Positions 1-4,930 of a stretch of 6,012 nucleotides of DNA are shown here, piece after piece (position 1 is the first letter of the stretch; every line of letters starts with the position of its first letter). Made by a program: the position numbers and the translations under genes. A model generated the notes under the pieces. That model did no database searches. It was not told the origin of the DNA and saw nothing but the letters and a program-made list of their open reading frames with translations. The stretch spans positions 1 to 6,012 of the forward strand of contig CAJOQI010000027.1 in the NCBI GenBank assembly GCA_905236895.1. The letters are read 5' to 3'. The DNA is from an uncultured Peptostreptococcaceae bacterium. Its GTDB lineage: Bacteria > Bacillota > Clostridia > Peptostreptococcales > Anaerovoracaceae.

Positions 1-1
1 C

Positions 2-172
2 GGCATTTCTGAAGAAGAAGTTATCAGCAACATCATGCTTGCTAAGGCAGCAATCAAGAAGATGCTTGATCCTGCTACAGTAGCTGATCTGGTTTACTTC
101 CTCACCACAGATACAGCTGAGTCCATCACAGGAACAGCTATCCCAATTGACGGCGGTTGGACAGCTAACTAA
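2..172 (+). CDS. 3' end of a short-chain dehydrogenase, probably 3-hydroxybutyrate dehydrogenase (partial)
   Basis: Only the last 56 codons and a TAA stop are present; the N-terminal Rossmann motif and the Ser-Tyr-Lys catalytic residues lie outside the window. The visible tail has the classical SDR layout: a helical stretch, then VADLVYFLTTDTAESITGT, then the closing IDGGWTAN. In this superfamily 'S..TG..I.IDGG' forms the last beta strand and substrate-lid side. An ending DGGW(T/L)A is common in D-3-hydroxybutyrate dehydrogenases (NAD-dependent interconversion of 3-hydroxybutyrate and acetoacetate, cytoplasmic). The GntP-family permease 69 bases downstream supports this, since the two are paired in known loci such as Bacillus subtilis yxjC/yxjF. 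Substrate is inferred; with the active site unseen, another SDR such as a 3-oxoacyl-ACP reductase or sugar dehydrogenase remains possible. The SDR fold assignment is secure, the substrate only moderately so. Confidence 0.8.
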   Translation, partial: GISEEEVISNIMLAKAAIKKMLDPATVADLVYFLTTDTAESITGTAIPIDGGWTAN

Positions 173-173
173 T

Positions 174-199
174 TAGCTTTTCAATATGAGGGGGAGCTA
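174..199 (+). other. Weak stem-loop between the SDR and permease genes
   Basis: TAGCTTTTC (174-182) can pair with GGGGAGCTA (191-199) around an 8-base loop. The stem is nine pairs, three of them G-U. U-rich sequence follows but is interrupted (TTCTTTATCAG, then TTATTTTTTA). This could be a leaky intercistronic terminator or an mRNA-processing/stability element that sets different levels for the two proteins. It is too weak to call a terminator with confidence. Confidence 0.25.
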
Positions 200-241
200 T
201 TCTTTATCAGTTATTTTTTAATAGTAGAAGGAGAGAATTAC

Positions 242-1660
242 ATGAGTATATTTGCTATCATTCTGTCTCTGGGATTACTTATCTACCTCGCATATAGAGG
301 CTGGTCTGTAATCATCATTGCACCACTCCTTGCTCTCTTGGCAGCTATTCTGTCAGGTCTTGCAGGAGACCCGGTGCACCCGATGGCAACCTACACCCAG
401 GAATTCATGCCTTCCTTAGGTAACTATGTAACATCCAACTTCCCGATGTTCTTGCTCGGCGCAATCTTCGGTAAGGTAATGGACGACACAGGTTCCGCTA
501 AGGCAATCGCTGAGTGGTTCGTAAAACACCTCGGCACAGGTAAGGAAATCTGGACAGTAGTACTTGCTTGCGGCGTTATCACTTACGGTGGTGTATCCCT
601 GTTCGTAGCTGCATTCGCTATTTATCCAATCGGTGCTGCTCTTTACAGAGAATCCAATCTGCCTAAGAGATTACTTCCCCCGGCAATCGCTCTTGGTGCT
701 TTCACATTCACCATGACAGCTATCCCGGGAACTCCGCAAATTCAGAACACAATCCCGATGAAGTACTTCGGTACCGACTCTTTCGCAGCTCCGATCCTTG
801 GTATCATCGCTGCTCTGATTATGTTCTTCGGCGGATGCTTCTGGCTTAAGTCCAGAGAAAAAGCTGCTGTTGCAAAGGGCGAGGGTTATGGCGTTCACGC
901 TAATGACCACGAGTTCAAGGGTGATGCAAGCAACCTGCCAAGCCCGGTTGCTGCTTTCATCCCGCCAATCGCAGTTATTATTGCTAACATCCTGTTCACA
1001 AAGGTTATCTTCACAGATGCTCACTATGATGGAGCTTATCTGGAGAACCTGCAGGAGATTATGCATAAGACATATGTTAACACCACACTGAGTGGCGTAA
1101 GAGGTTCTTGGTCTGTATACCTGGCACTGATTATCGGTATCCTTCTCACAATCATCTTCAACTTCAAGAGATTCCCCGGCGGAATTTGGGACACTCTTAA
1201 AGAAGGTGTAAGCGGTTCCTTCCTGGCTATCATGAACACCGCTACTGAGGTAGGTTATGGTAACGTAATCAAGACTCTTGCCGGTTTCGCTCTTATCTCC
1301 ACATTCCTCACAGAGGTTATCTCCAATCCGCTTATCGGTGGTACAGTAGCCGCTTCCGGACTTGCTGGTATTACAGGTTCAGCTTCCGGCGGTATGTCCA
1401 TCGCTCTCGAAGCATTTGGTCAGACCTTCATGGAGAGATGCGTTGCTAAGGGAATCGATCCTGCTGTACTCCACAGATGTATTTCTGTAGGTTCCGGCGG
1501 ATTCGATACACTGCCACACAATGGTGCTGTAATCACGCTGCTCAATGTTACAGGCATGACTCACAAAGAGTCCTATGTAAACATTGGTATGTGTACGGTA
1601 ATCATTCCGACCATCGCAGCTGCAGTAATCATTATCCTCGGTTCAATGGGTCTTTGCTAA
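242..1660 (+). CDS. GntP-family hydroxy-acid permease (gluconate / 3-hydroxybutyrate type)
   Basis: A complete 472-residue integral membrane protein, close to the usual 440-470 for the GntP (gluconate:H+ symporter) family. The ATG follows a strong AAGGAG site (228-233) with eight bases of spacing. Hydrophobic segments run along nearly the whole length, starting at residues 2-40. Family-like conserved pieces include YGGVSLFVAAFAIYPIG (115-131), IPGTPQIQN (161-169), a Gly/Ser-rich GSASGGMS (379-386) and SVGSGGFDTLPHNG (415-428), then a final membrane helix. A hydrophilic stretch near residues 200-230 is probably a cytoplasmic loop. It should import a small organic or sugar acid by cation symport. 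The SDR gene just upstream favours 3-hydroxybutyrate or a similar hydroxy acid over gluconate, but that is contextual inference. The two genes are probably cotranscribed, ending at the hairpin 35 bases after the stop. Codons are biased to AAC, TTC, ATC and AGA, as expected for a well-expressed gene. Confidence 0.9.
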   Translation: MSIFAIILSLGLLIYLAYRGWSVIIIAPLLALLAAILSGLAGDPVHPMATYTQEFMPSLGNYVTSNFPMFLLGAIFGKVMDDTGSAKAIAEWFVKHLGTGKEIWTVVLACGVITYGGVSLFVAAFAIYPIGAALYRESNLPKRLLPPAIALGAFTFTMTAIPGTPQIQNTIPMKYFGTDSFAAPILGIIAALIMFFGGCFWLKSREKAAVAKGEGYGVHANDHEFKGDASNLPSPVAAFIPPIAVIIANILFTKVIFTDAHYDGAYLENLQEIMHKTYVNTTLSGVRGSWSVYLALIIGILLTIIFNFKRFPGGIWDTLKEGVSGSFLAIMNTATEVGYGNVIKTLAGFALISTFLTEVISNPLIGGTVAASGLAGITGSASGGMSIALEAFGQTFMERCVAKGIDPAVLHRCISVGSGGFDTLPHNGAVITLLNVTGMTHKESYVNIGMCTVIIPTIAAAVIIILGSMGLC

Positions 1661-1695
1661 TAGCTACTGTTTAATCGAAGGAACAAAAAAATAAG

Positions 1696-1722
1696 AGACG
1701 GCCCTTTATGGGCCGTCTTTTT
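1696..1722. terminator. Bidirectional rho-independent terminator
   Basis: AGACGGCCC (1696-1704) and GGGCCGTCT (1710-1718) form a perfect GC-rich nine-pair stem around a five-base TTTAT loop. On the plus strand TTTT (1719-1722), then CTTCTTC, directly continues the U-tract, 35 bases after the permease stop. On the minus strand the 3' arm is followed by CTTATTTTTTT, so it can also end the convergent small-protein transcript. The minus-strand CDS runs into the hairpin: its last codons form one arm and its stop codon is in the loop. Confidence 0.93.
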
Positions 1723-1864
1723 CTTCTTCATCTGTGGGAAGGAGGAGATTCTCGGGATCCACATCCTTTCCCTTGTCACGATTTCTTTTGTTATTCCCCG
1801 CAATCTGAGCCAGGGTAACCGCGATGATTAGAAATATACCAAAGAGTCCGCCAAACTTTTCCAT
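1706..1864 (-). CDS. Small single-pass membrane protein, function unknown (52 aa)
   Basis: The ATG at 1862-1864 is preceded on the minus strand by a very strong AAGGGAGGT site six bases upstream, which decides this start over a longer in-frame reading to 1978. The protein starts MEKFGGLFGIFLIIAVTLAQ. Residues 5-22 form one hydrophobic membrane segment. A basic stretch follows (NNKRNRDKGK, about 24-33), then an acidic tail with DEEEKD ending Gly-Pro. The basic residues right after the membrane segment suggest, by the positive-inside rule, a cytoplasmic C-terminal tail. I recognise no family. It has its own promoter-like sequence about 65 bases upstream and a terminator at its 3' end, so it is probably a single-gene unit. 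The strong RBS, promoter and terminator are the main arguments that it is a real gene. Confidence 0.7.
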   Translation of the reverse strand: MEKFGGLFGIFLIIAVTLAQIAGNNKRNRDKGKDVDPENLLLPTDEEEKDGP

Positions 1865-1888
1865 AAAACAACCTCCCTTATTTCGAAA

Positions 1889-1905
1889 GGCACCCCACGC
1901 AGGGG
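1889..1905 (-). other. Hairpin in the 5' leader of the 52-aa gene
   Basis: On the minus strand CACCCC, a TGCGT loop, and GGGGTG form a six-pair GC-rich stem between the predicted transcription start and the Shine-Dalgarno site. Outer GG/CC pairing can extend it past a two-base bulge. It lies about 10 bases upstream of AAGGGAGGT, so it may stabilise the leader or tune ribosome access. No known riboswitch consensus was recognised. Confidence 0.4.
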
Positions 1906-1929
1906 TGGTCCTAAAGAACGCTTTTTTTG

Positions 1930-1957
1930 ATTGTACCATTTTTGGCCCGTCAATCAA
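1930..1957 (-). promoter_or_regulatory. Sigma-A-type promoter for the 52-aa membrane protein gene
   Basis: On the minus strand TTGATT (1952-1957) is the -35, separated by 16 bases from TACAAT (1930-1935) as the -10. The -10 is preceded by TGG (1936-1938), giving an extended -10 (TGnTACAAT). Transcription would start near 1923, leaving a roughly 60-base leader before the ATG at 1864. Confidence 0.65.
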
Positions 1958-1983
1958 GAAGAGGAAAAACCCGCACACTATGT

Positions 1984-2011
1984 TTGAATGTGCCCGGAAA
2001 GGGGGTATATT
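1984..2011 (+). promoter_or_regulatory. Sigma-A-type promoter for the 74-aa protein gene
   Basis: TTGAAT (1984-1989) and TATATT (2006-2011) are separated by 16 bases; TATTAT (2008-2013) with an 18-base spacer is an equal alternative -10. It points away from the minus-strand promoter at 1930-1957, and the two -35 boxes are 26 bases apart. The leader to the ATG at 2073 is about 55 bases and includes the palindrome GCAGCTGC. Confidence 0.6.
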
Positions 2012-2072
2012 ATAAATAGAAAAGAGAATATAAGCAGCTGCAAGACATATGATTTAAGAGGAGGGGAAAGTC

Positions 2073-2297
2073 ATGAAGAAGATTGTAGCAAATAGGCACG
2101 AGGACAAGGTTGAGATCATTGTTTACGAAGCAGGCGAACCAATGTGGGAGAGAATCGTAAGCGTTGAAGAATGTGCCAACCTTGACGAAGTAAGACAACT
2201 CTTGGATCACGAAATGCTGGAGCAGGAAGGTGCGGAGAGACTCAATCCGGAGGAGATTGAAGAACTTAGAGTTCAGATTCAGGAAGCCCTGGCATAA
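2073..2297 (+). CDS. Small acidic cytoplasmic protein, function unknown (74 aa)
   Basis: The ATG is preceded by AAGAGGAGGGG (2056-2066) at good spacing, and the gene lies between its own promoter and terminator, so it is very likely real. The product has 20 Asp/Glu against eight Lys/Arg and no membrane segment or signal peptide, so it should be soluble and cytoplasmic. Residues 3-30 (KIVANRHEDKVEIIVYEAGE onward) look like two or three beta strands. From about residue 35 the sequence is Glu/Leu-rich and likely helical, ending in an amphipathic helix (EEIEELRVQIQEALA). It has one Cys (residue 24 region) and one Trp. I recognise no family and assign no function. It could be an adaptor-like or regulatory small protein, but nothing in the neighbourhood supports a specific role. 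Confidence 0.78.
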   Translation: MKKIVANRHEDKVEIIVYEAGEPMWERIVSVEECANLDEVRQLLDHEMLEQEGAERLNPEEIEELRVQIQEALA

Positions 2298-2340
2298 AAG
2301 CATTAACAAGGCATAAATAAAGCCAAATTCCAAAATAGAG

Positions 2341-2369
2341 AAGCCCTTGTTGTAAAGACAAGGGCTTTT
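2341..2369 (+). terminator. Rho-independent terminator of the 74-aa gene
   Basis: AAGCCCTTGT (2341-2350) and ACAAGGGCTT (2358-2367) form a perfect ten-pair stem around the loop TGTAAAG. TTTT overlaps and follows the 3' arm, then AACTT. The U-tract is short, so termination may be incomplete and some readthrough into the cyclophilin gene is possible. The promoter of that gene overlaps this hairpin. Confidence 0.85.
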
Positions 2370-2379
2370 AACTTATACT
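2350..2379 (+). promoter_or_regulatory. Promoter of the cyclophilin lipoprotein gene, overlapping the terminator
   Basis: TATACT (2374-2379) is a good -10, one base from consensus. TTGTAA (2350-2355) is a fair -35 at an 18-base spacing. The -35 sits at the apex of the preceding terminator and the terminator's 3' arm forms most of the spacer. Transcription would start near 2386, about 30 bases before the ATG at 2417. Confidence 0.55.
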
Positions 2380-2416
2380 ATAGTCGTAAGAAACATTTTT
2401 TGAAAGGATAAGATAG

Positions 2417-3064
2417 ATGAATAGAAAAGGGATTGTGGCTGTTGCCATAATGGTTATGCTGGTCGTTGCTTTGATGATTTCCGGTTGCAGCCCCAAATCA
2501 GGCAGCGGATCGTCAGGCAGTGGATTGTCAGGAAGCGGTGCGGAGAGTGAATCTGCGGAAAAGATAGGCATCAAGCATGCGGAGATCAATGTAAAGGATT
2601 ACGGAAAGATTGTTCTGGAATTGGACGGAGATGTGGCGCCAATTACGGTTGCAAATTTTGTTGCCTTGGCTGAAAGTGGATTCTATGATGGCCTTACCTT
2701 CCATAGAATTATGGACGGATTCATGATTCAGGGAGGAGACCCTTCTCATGATGGAACCGGTGGCTCCGAAGAGACGATTATAGGAGAGTTTAAGGCAAAC
2801 GGATATAAGAATAGCATTTCCCATGTTAAGGGAACGGTTTCCATGGCTCGCAGAAGTAATGACAATAACAGTGCTTCATCACAATTCTTTATTATGGTGG
2901 ATGACGCAACTTATCTTGACGGAAGCTACGCTGCCTTTGGTCACGTGACGGAGGGCCAGGATATTGTGGATAAGATTGCATCCGACGCTGAACCTGTGGA
3001 TAATAACGGAACCATTCCTTTTGAAAACCAGCCTGTTATTGAAAGTATCGTAATACTTGATTAG
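2417..3064 (+). CDS. Cyclophilin-type peptidyl-prolyl cis-trans isomerase, lipoprotein
   Basis: A 215-residue protein, complete. The start follows GAAAGGAT (2402-2409). Residues 1-23 are a lipoprotein signal (MNRK, then a hydrophobic core) ending in the lipobox ISGC, so Cys24 should be lipidated and the mature protein anchored outside the membrane. A flexible Gly/Ser linker (25-41) precedes the cyclophilin domain (about 55-213). The catalytic signature FHRIMDGFMIQGGD (95-108) supplies the residues equivalent to human CypA Arg55, Phe60 and Gln63. SMA (142-144) and SQFF (155-158, CypA Phe113) are also kept. The CypA Trp121 and His126 positions are Tyr166 and Tyr171, as in many bacterial cyclophilins that bind cyclosporin weakly. 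It should catalyse proline isomerisation in proteins folding outside the cell. It has its own promoter, and no clear terminator follows. Confidence 0.96.
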   Translation: MNRKGIVAVAIMVMLVVALMISGCSPKSGSGSSGSGLSGSGAESESAEKIGIKHAEINVKDYGKIVLELDGDVAPITVANFVALAESGFYDGLTFHRIMDGFMIQGGDPSHDGTGGSEETIIGEFKANGYKNSISHVKGTVSMARRSNDNNSASSQFFIMVDDATYLDGSYAAFGHVTEGQDIVDKIASDAEPVDNNGTIPFENQPVIESIVILD

Positions 3065-3073
3065 TTAATTAAT

Positions 3074-3132
3074 CCTGTTGTGCATTTTAGAGGGGGGCAT
3101 GGTAAAAAGGGTTCAACAGGGCACCAACAAGG
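3074..3132 (+). repeat. Competing inverted repeats after the cyclophilin gene
   Basis: CCTGTTG (3074-3080) is perfectly complementary to CAACAGG (3114-3120). The longer CCTGTTGTGC (3074-3083) can instead pair with the next segment, GCA-CAAC-AGG (3121-3132, two single-base bulges), for ten pairs. The two partners are near-direct repeats (CAACAGGG and CAACAAGGG), so the pairings exclude each other. No U-tract follows, so this is not a standard terminator. It may be a structured 3' end, an mRNA leader or chance. Confidence 0.35.
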
Positions 3133-3150
3133 GTAAATGGTATTAGCGGG

Positions 3151-3243
3151 ATGGATTTCACGCAGCTTTCAGACTATGAAAATTACTATTGCAAACTATC
3201 TGCTCGGGAAATCATCTTCCTATACGAAAATAAATTAAGTTAA
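3151..3243 (+). CDS. Possible 30-codon small ORF just upstream of the FAD gene (doubtful)
   Basis: ATG at 3151 opens a 30-codon frame (MDFTQLSDYENYYCKLSARE and onward, ending ENKLS) with a TAA at 3241-3243, seven bases before the FAD gene's ATG. The frame stays open upstream without another ATG back to a stop at 3103-3105. There is no good ribosome site before ATG 3151 (only GCGGG directly adjacent), so translation is uncertain. It could be a leader peptide whose termination feeds ribosomes to the poorly marked downstream start, a remnant of an older gene, or chance. I recognise no family. Confidence 0.2.
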   Translation: MDFTQLSDYENYYCKLSAREIIFLYENKLS

Positions 3244-3250
3244 GTCATAT

Positions 3251-4930
3251 ATGCAAAAATATAGAATCGATCAAATAAAACTGGGGCTTGATGAATCTCC
3301 GGAAGCCTTTGAAGAGAAGATCAGGAAAAAGCTGGGAAGCAAGGGCAGAGGGGCAAAGGTTTCCAATATAAAAATCCTTAGGAGGGCCATTGACGGAAGA
3401 GGCAAGGATGTAAAATGGGTTTATAATCTTTCCTTTGACTCGGATGTAAAGTTGAGCCTTCAGAAATACGAGGAAAAGCCATATGAGATCCATCCCATAG
3501 ACAGATCCTTGGAAGATATGCTCGTCCGCACAGGCAAGAGGCCAATAATTGTGGGCTTTGGTCCCTGCGGTATGTTCGCCACTTTGGTACTGGCGGAGGC
3601 GGGATTAAGGCCACTGGTTCTTGAGCGGGGGAGCGACGTGGATAGTCGAACCGCCAAGGTGAATAGGTTCTGGGAGAGTGGAGTGCTGGATCCGGAGTGC
3701 AATATGCAGTTTGGTGAAGGTGGCGCAGGAACCTTTTCCGACGGTAAATTGAATACGGGGATAAAGGATCCTCGCATAGGTTTTGTCCTTAAAACCATGG
3801 TGGAAGCCGGGGCAAGTCCGGACATTCTAATAGACGGAAGACCCCATGTGGGAACTGATGTGCTGGTGACCGTGGTTAAGAACATCAGGGAGAGAATCAA
3901 AAACCTCGGAGGAGAAATCCGCTTCGACACCAAGGTGGAAGAGATTCTATTTGAAGAAGAGGGAAAGGATGAAGGAGAAACCATCTTTAAGAACAGAGTC
4001 GCCGGAGTTAGGATTTCAAGTGGAGAAGAAATAGAAGGCAGCCAAGTGATTCTTGCCATTGGCCACAGCGCCAGAGACACGGTTAGAAATCTTTACGGCC
4101 AGGGAATCCAAATGGAATCAAAGCCCTTTTCCATGGGAGTAAGAGTGGAGCATTCCCAGGACCTGATTGACAAAGGAATCTACGGCGAAAGTGCGGGACA
4201 TCCAAGCCTTCCGCCTGCATATTATAAGCTGTCGTATAGAGCCGGTGACGGTCGGGGAGTCTATTCCTTCTGCATGTGCCCCGGCGGAGAAATAGTAAAT
4301 GCCTCTTCCCAAGAAGGCGGTGTCTGCACCAACGGCATGAGCAATAGCGAAAGGGATAGCGGCAAAGCCAATAGCGGAATCCTGGTTGATATAAGGCCGG
4401 AGGACTGCGCTTCAGGGATGAATAATCCATTGGCAGGCATGTATTTCCAGGAAAAATACGAGAAACTTGCTTTTTCCCATGGGGGAAAGTCTTATAAACT
4501 GCCGGAGTCCCAATGGAAGGACTTTTTAGCGGCAGTTGAGCAGGGTGAGGAAAAAAGTGACTCCGCAAAAGCTGGAGAAAACCCTGTAGTGGACTCTCTT
4601 CCATCTTTTGTGGCAAAAGATATTGCTGAGGCCATGCCTTTCTTTGGCAAAAGAATACCGGGATTTGATGGTCCGGAAACCAGGATGGTGGGAATAGAAG
4701 CCAGATCTTCCTCTCCCGTAAGAATTCTGAGAGACGGAGATACAATGGAGGCAATGGCTTATTGCGAGGAAGAGTCTTTCTCCGTTACAGAAGAAAAAAA
4801 GACAAGCATAATAAAAGGCCTCTATCCCACAGGAGAAGGGGCCGGATACGCCGGTGGAATAACCAGCGCTGCAGTTGATGGAATTAAAATCGCCGAAAGG
4901 ATTATATTGGCTATATCAGGTCGGCTTTGA
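3251..4930 (+). CDS. FAD-dependent oxidoreductase, COG2509 type (uncharacterised FAD-dependent dehydrogenase)
   Basis: A complete 559-residue protein. The N-terminal region (1-90, starting MQKYRIDQIKLGLDES) matches the usual small lead domain of this family and supports ATG 3251; an in-frame stop at 3236-3238 excludes a longer form. The FAD-binding Rossmann motif is VGFGPCG (101-107), with the ribose-binding Glu125 in LVLERG at the end of the second strand. NMQFGEGGAGTFSDGKL (151-167) is the family hallmark. The C-terminus has PTGEGAGYAGG (526-536), the second flavin-contacting motif, then SAAVDG. Residues about 350-380 and 430-450 are hydrophilic insertions. It is presumably a cytoplasmic flavoprotein reducing or oxidising an unknown substrate; the family has no firmly established reaction. 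No AGGAGG-like site precedes the ATG (TTAAGTTAAGTCATAT), which is unlike its neighbours. The 3' end overlaps the convergent phospholipase gene by 20 bases. Confidence 0.93.
   Translation: MQKYRIDQIKLGLDESPEAFEEKIRKKLGSKGRGAKVSNIKILRRAIDGRGKDVKWVYNLSFDSDVKLSLQKYEEKPYEIHPIDRSLEDMLVRTGKRPIIVGFGPCGMFATLVLAEAGLRPLVLERGSDVDSRTAKVNRFWESGVLDPECNMQFGEGGAGTFSDGKLNTGIKDPRIGFVLKTMVEAGASPDILIDGRPHVGTDVLVTVVKNIRERIKNLGGEIRFDTKVEEILFEEEGKDEGETIFKNRVAGVRISSGEEIEGSQVILAIGHSARDTVRNLYGQGIQMESKPFSMGVRVEHSQDLIDKGIYGESAGHPSLPPAYYKLSYRAGDGRGVYSFCMCPGGEIVNASSQEGGVCTNGMSNSERDSGKANSGILVDIRPEDCASGMNNPLAGMYFQEKYEKLAFSHGGKSYKLPESQWKDFLAAVEQGEEKSDSAKAGENPVVDSLPSFVAKDIAEAMPFFGKRIPGFDGPETRMVGIEARSSSPVRILRDGDTMEAMAYCEEESFSVTEEKKTSIIKGLYPTGEGAGYAGGITSAAVDGIKIAERIILAISGRL

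Noticed and set aside
671..1066. A 131-codon minus-strand frame inside the permease gene
   Set aside because: Antisense shadow of the conserved GntP coding sequence, with no family resemblance.
1889..1928. GGCACCCC...GGGGTG hairpin followed by CTTTTTTT, as a plus-strand terminator
   Set aside because: The T-run starts about 15 bases after the stem, too far for intrinsic termination, and no plus-strand gene ends here. It fits better as a leader hairpin of the minus-strand gene.
1706..1978. A longer, 90-residue version of the small minus-strand protein starting at 1978
   Set aside because: It would begin upstream of the predicted promoter's -10 and lacks a ribosome site, whereas ATG 1862-1864 has a near-perfect one directly before the membrane segment.
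2010..2333. A 107-codon minus-strand frame covering the 74-aa gene
   Set aside because: Shadow of the plus-strand gene, which has promoter, RBS and terminator; the antisense frame has none.
3099..3146. A 15-codon ORF (MVKRVQQGTNKGKWY) preceded by AGAGGGGGG
   Set aside because: The purine run is only one base from the ATG, too close to act as its ribosome site, and the ORF is too short to support on its own.
3460..4080. A 206-codon open frame on the minus strand opposite the FAD gene
   Set aside because: Ser/Pro-rich translation typical of antisense shadow reading of a real gene; no domain and no separate promoter.
4083..4754. A 223-codon open frame on the minus strand opposite the FAD gene
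   Set aside because: It lies wholly within a well-supported conserved CDS, its product has no recognisable domain and unnatural composition (runs of Pro, Arg, Leu), and it lacks a good ribosome site.
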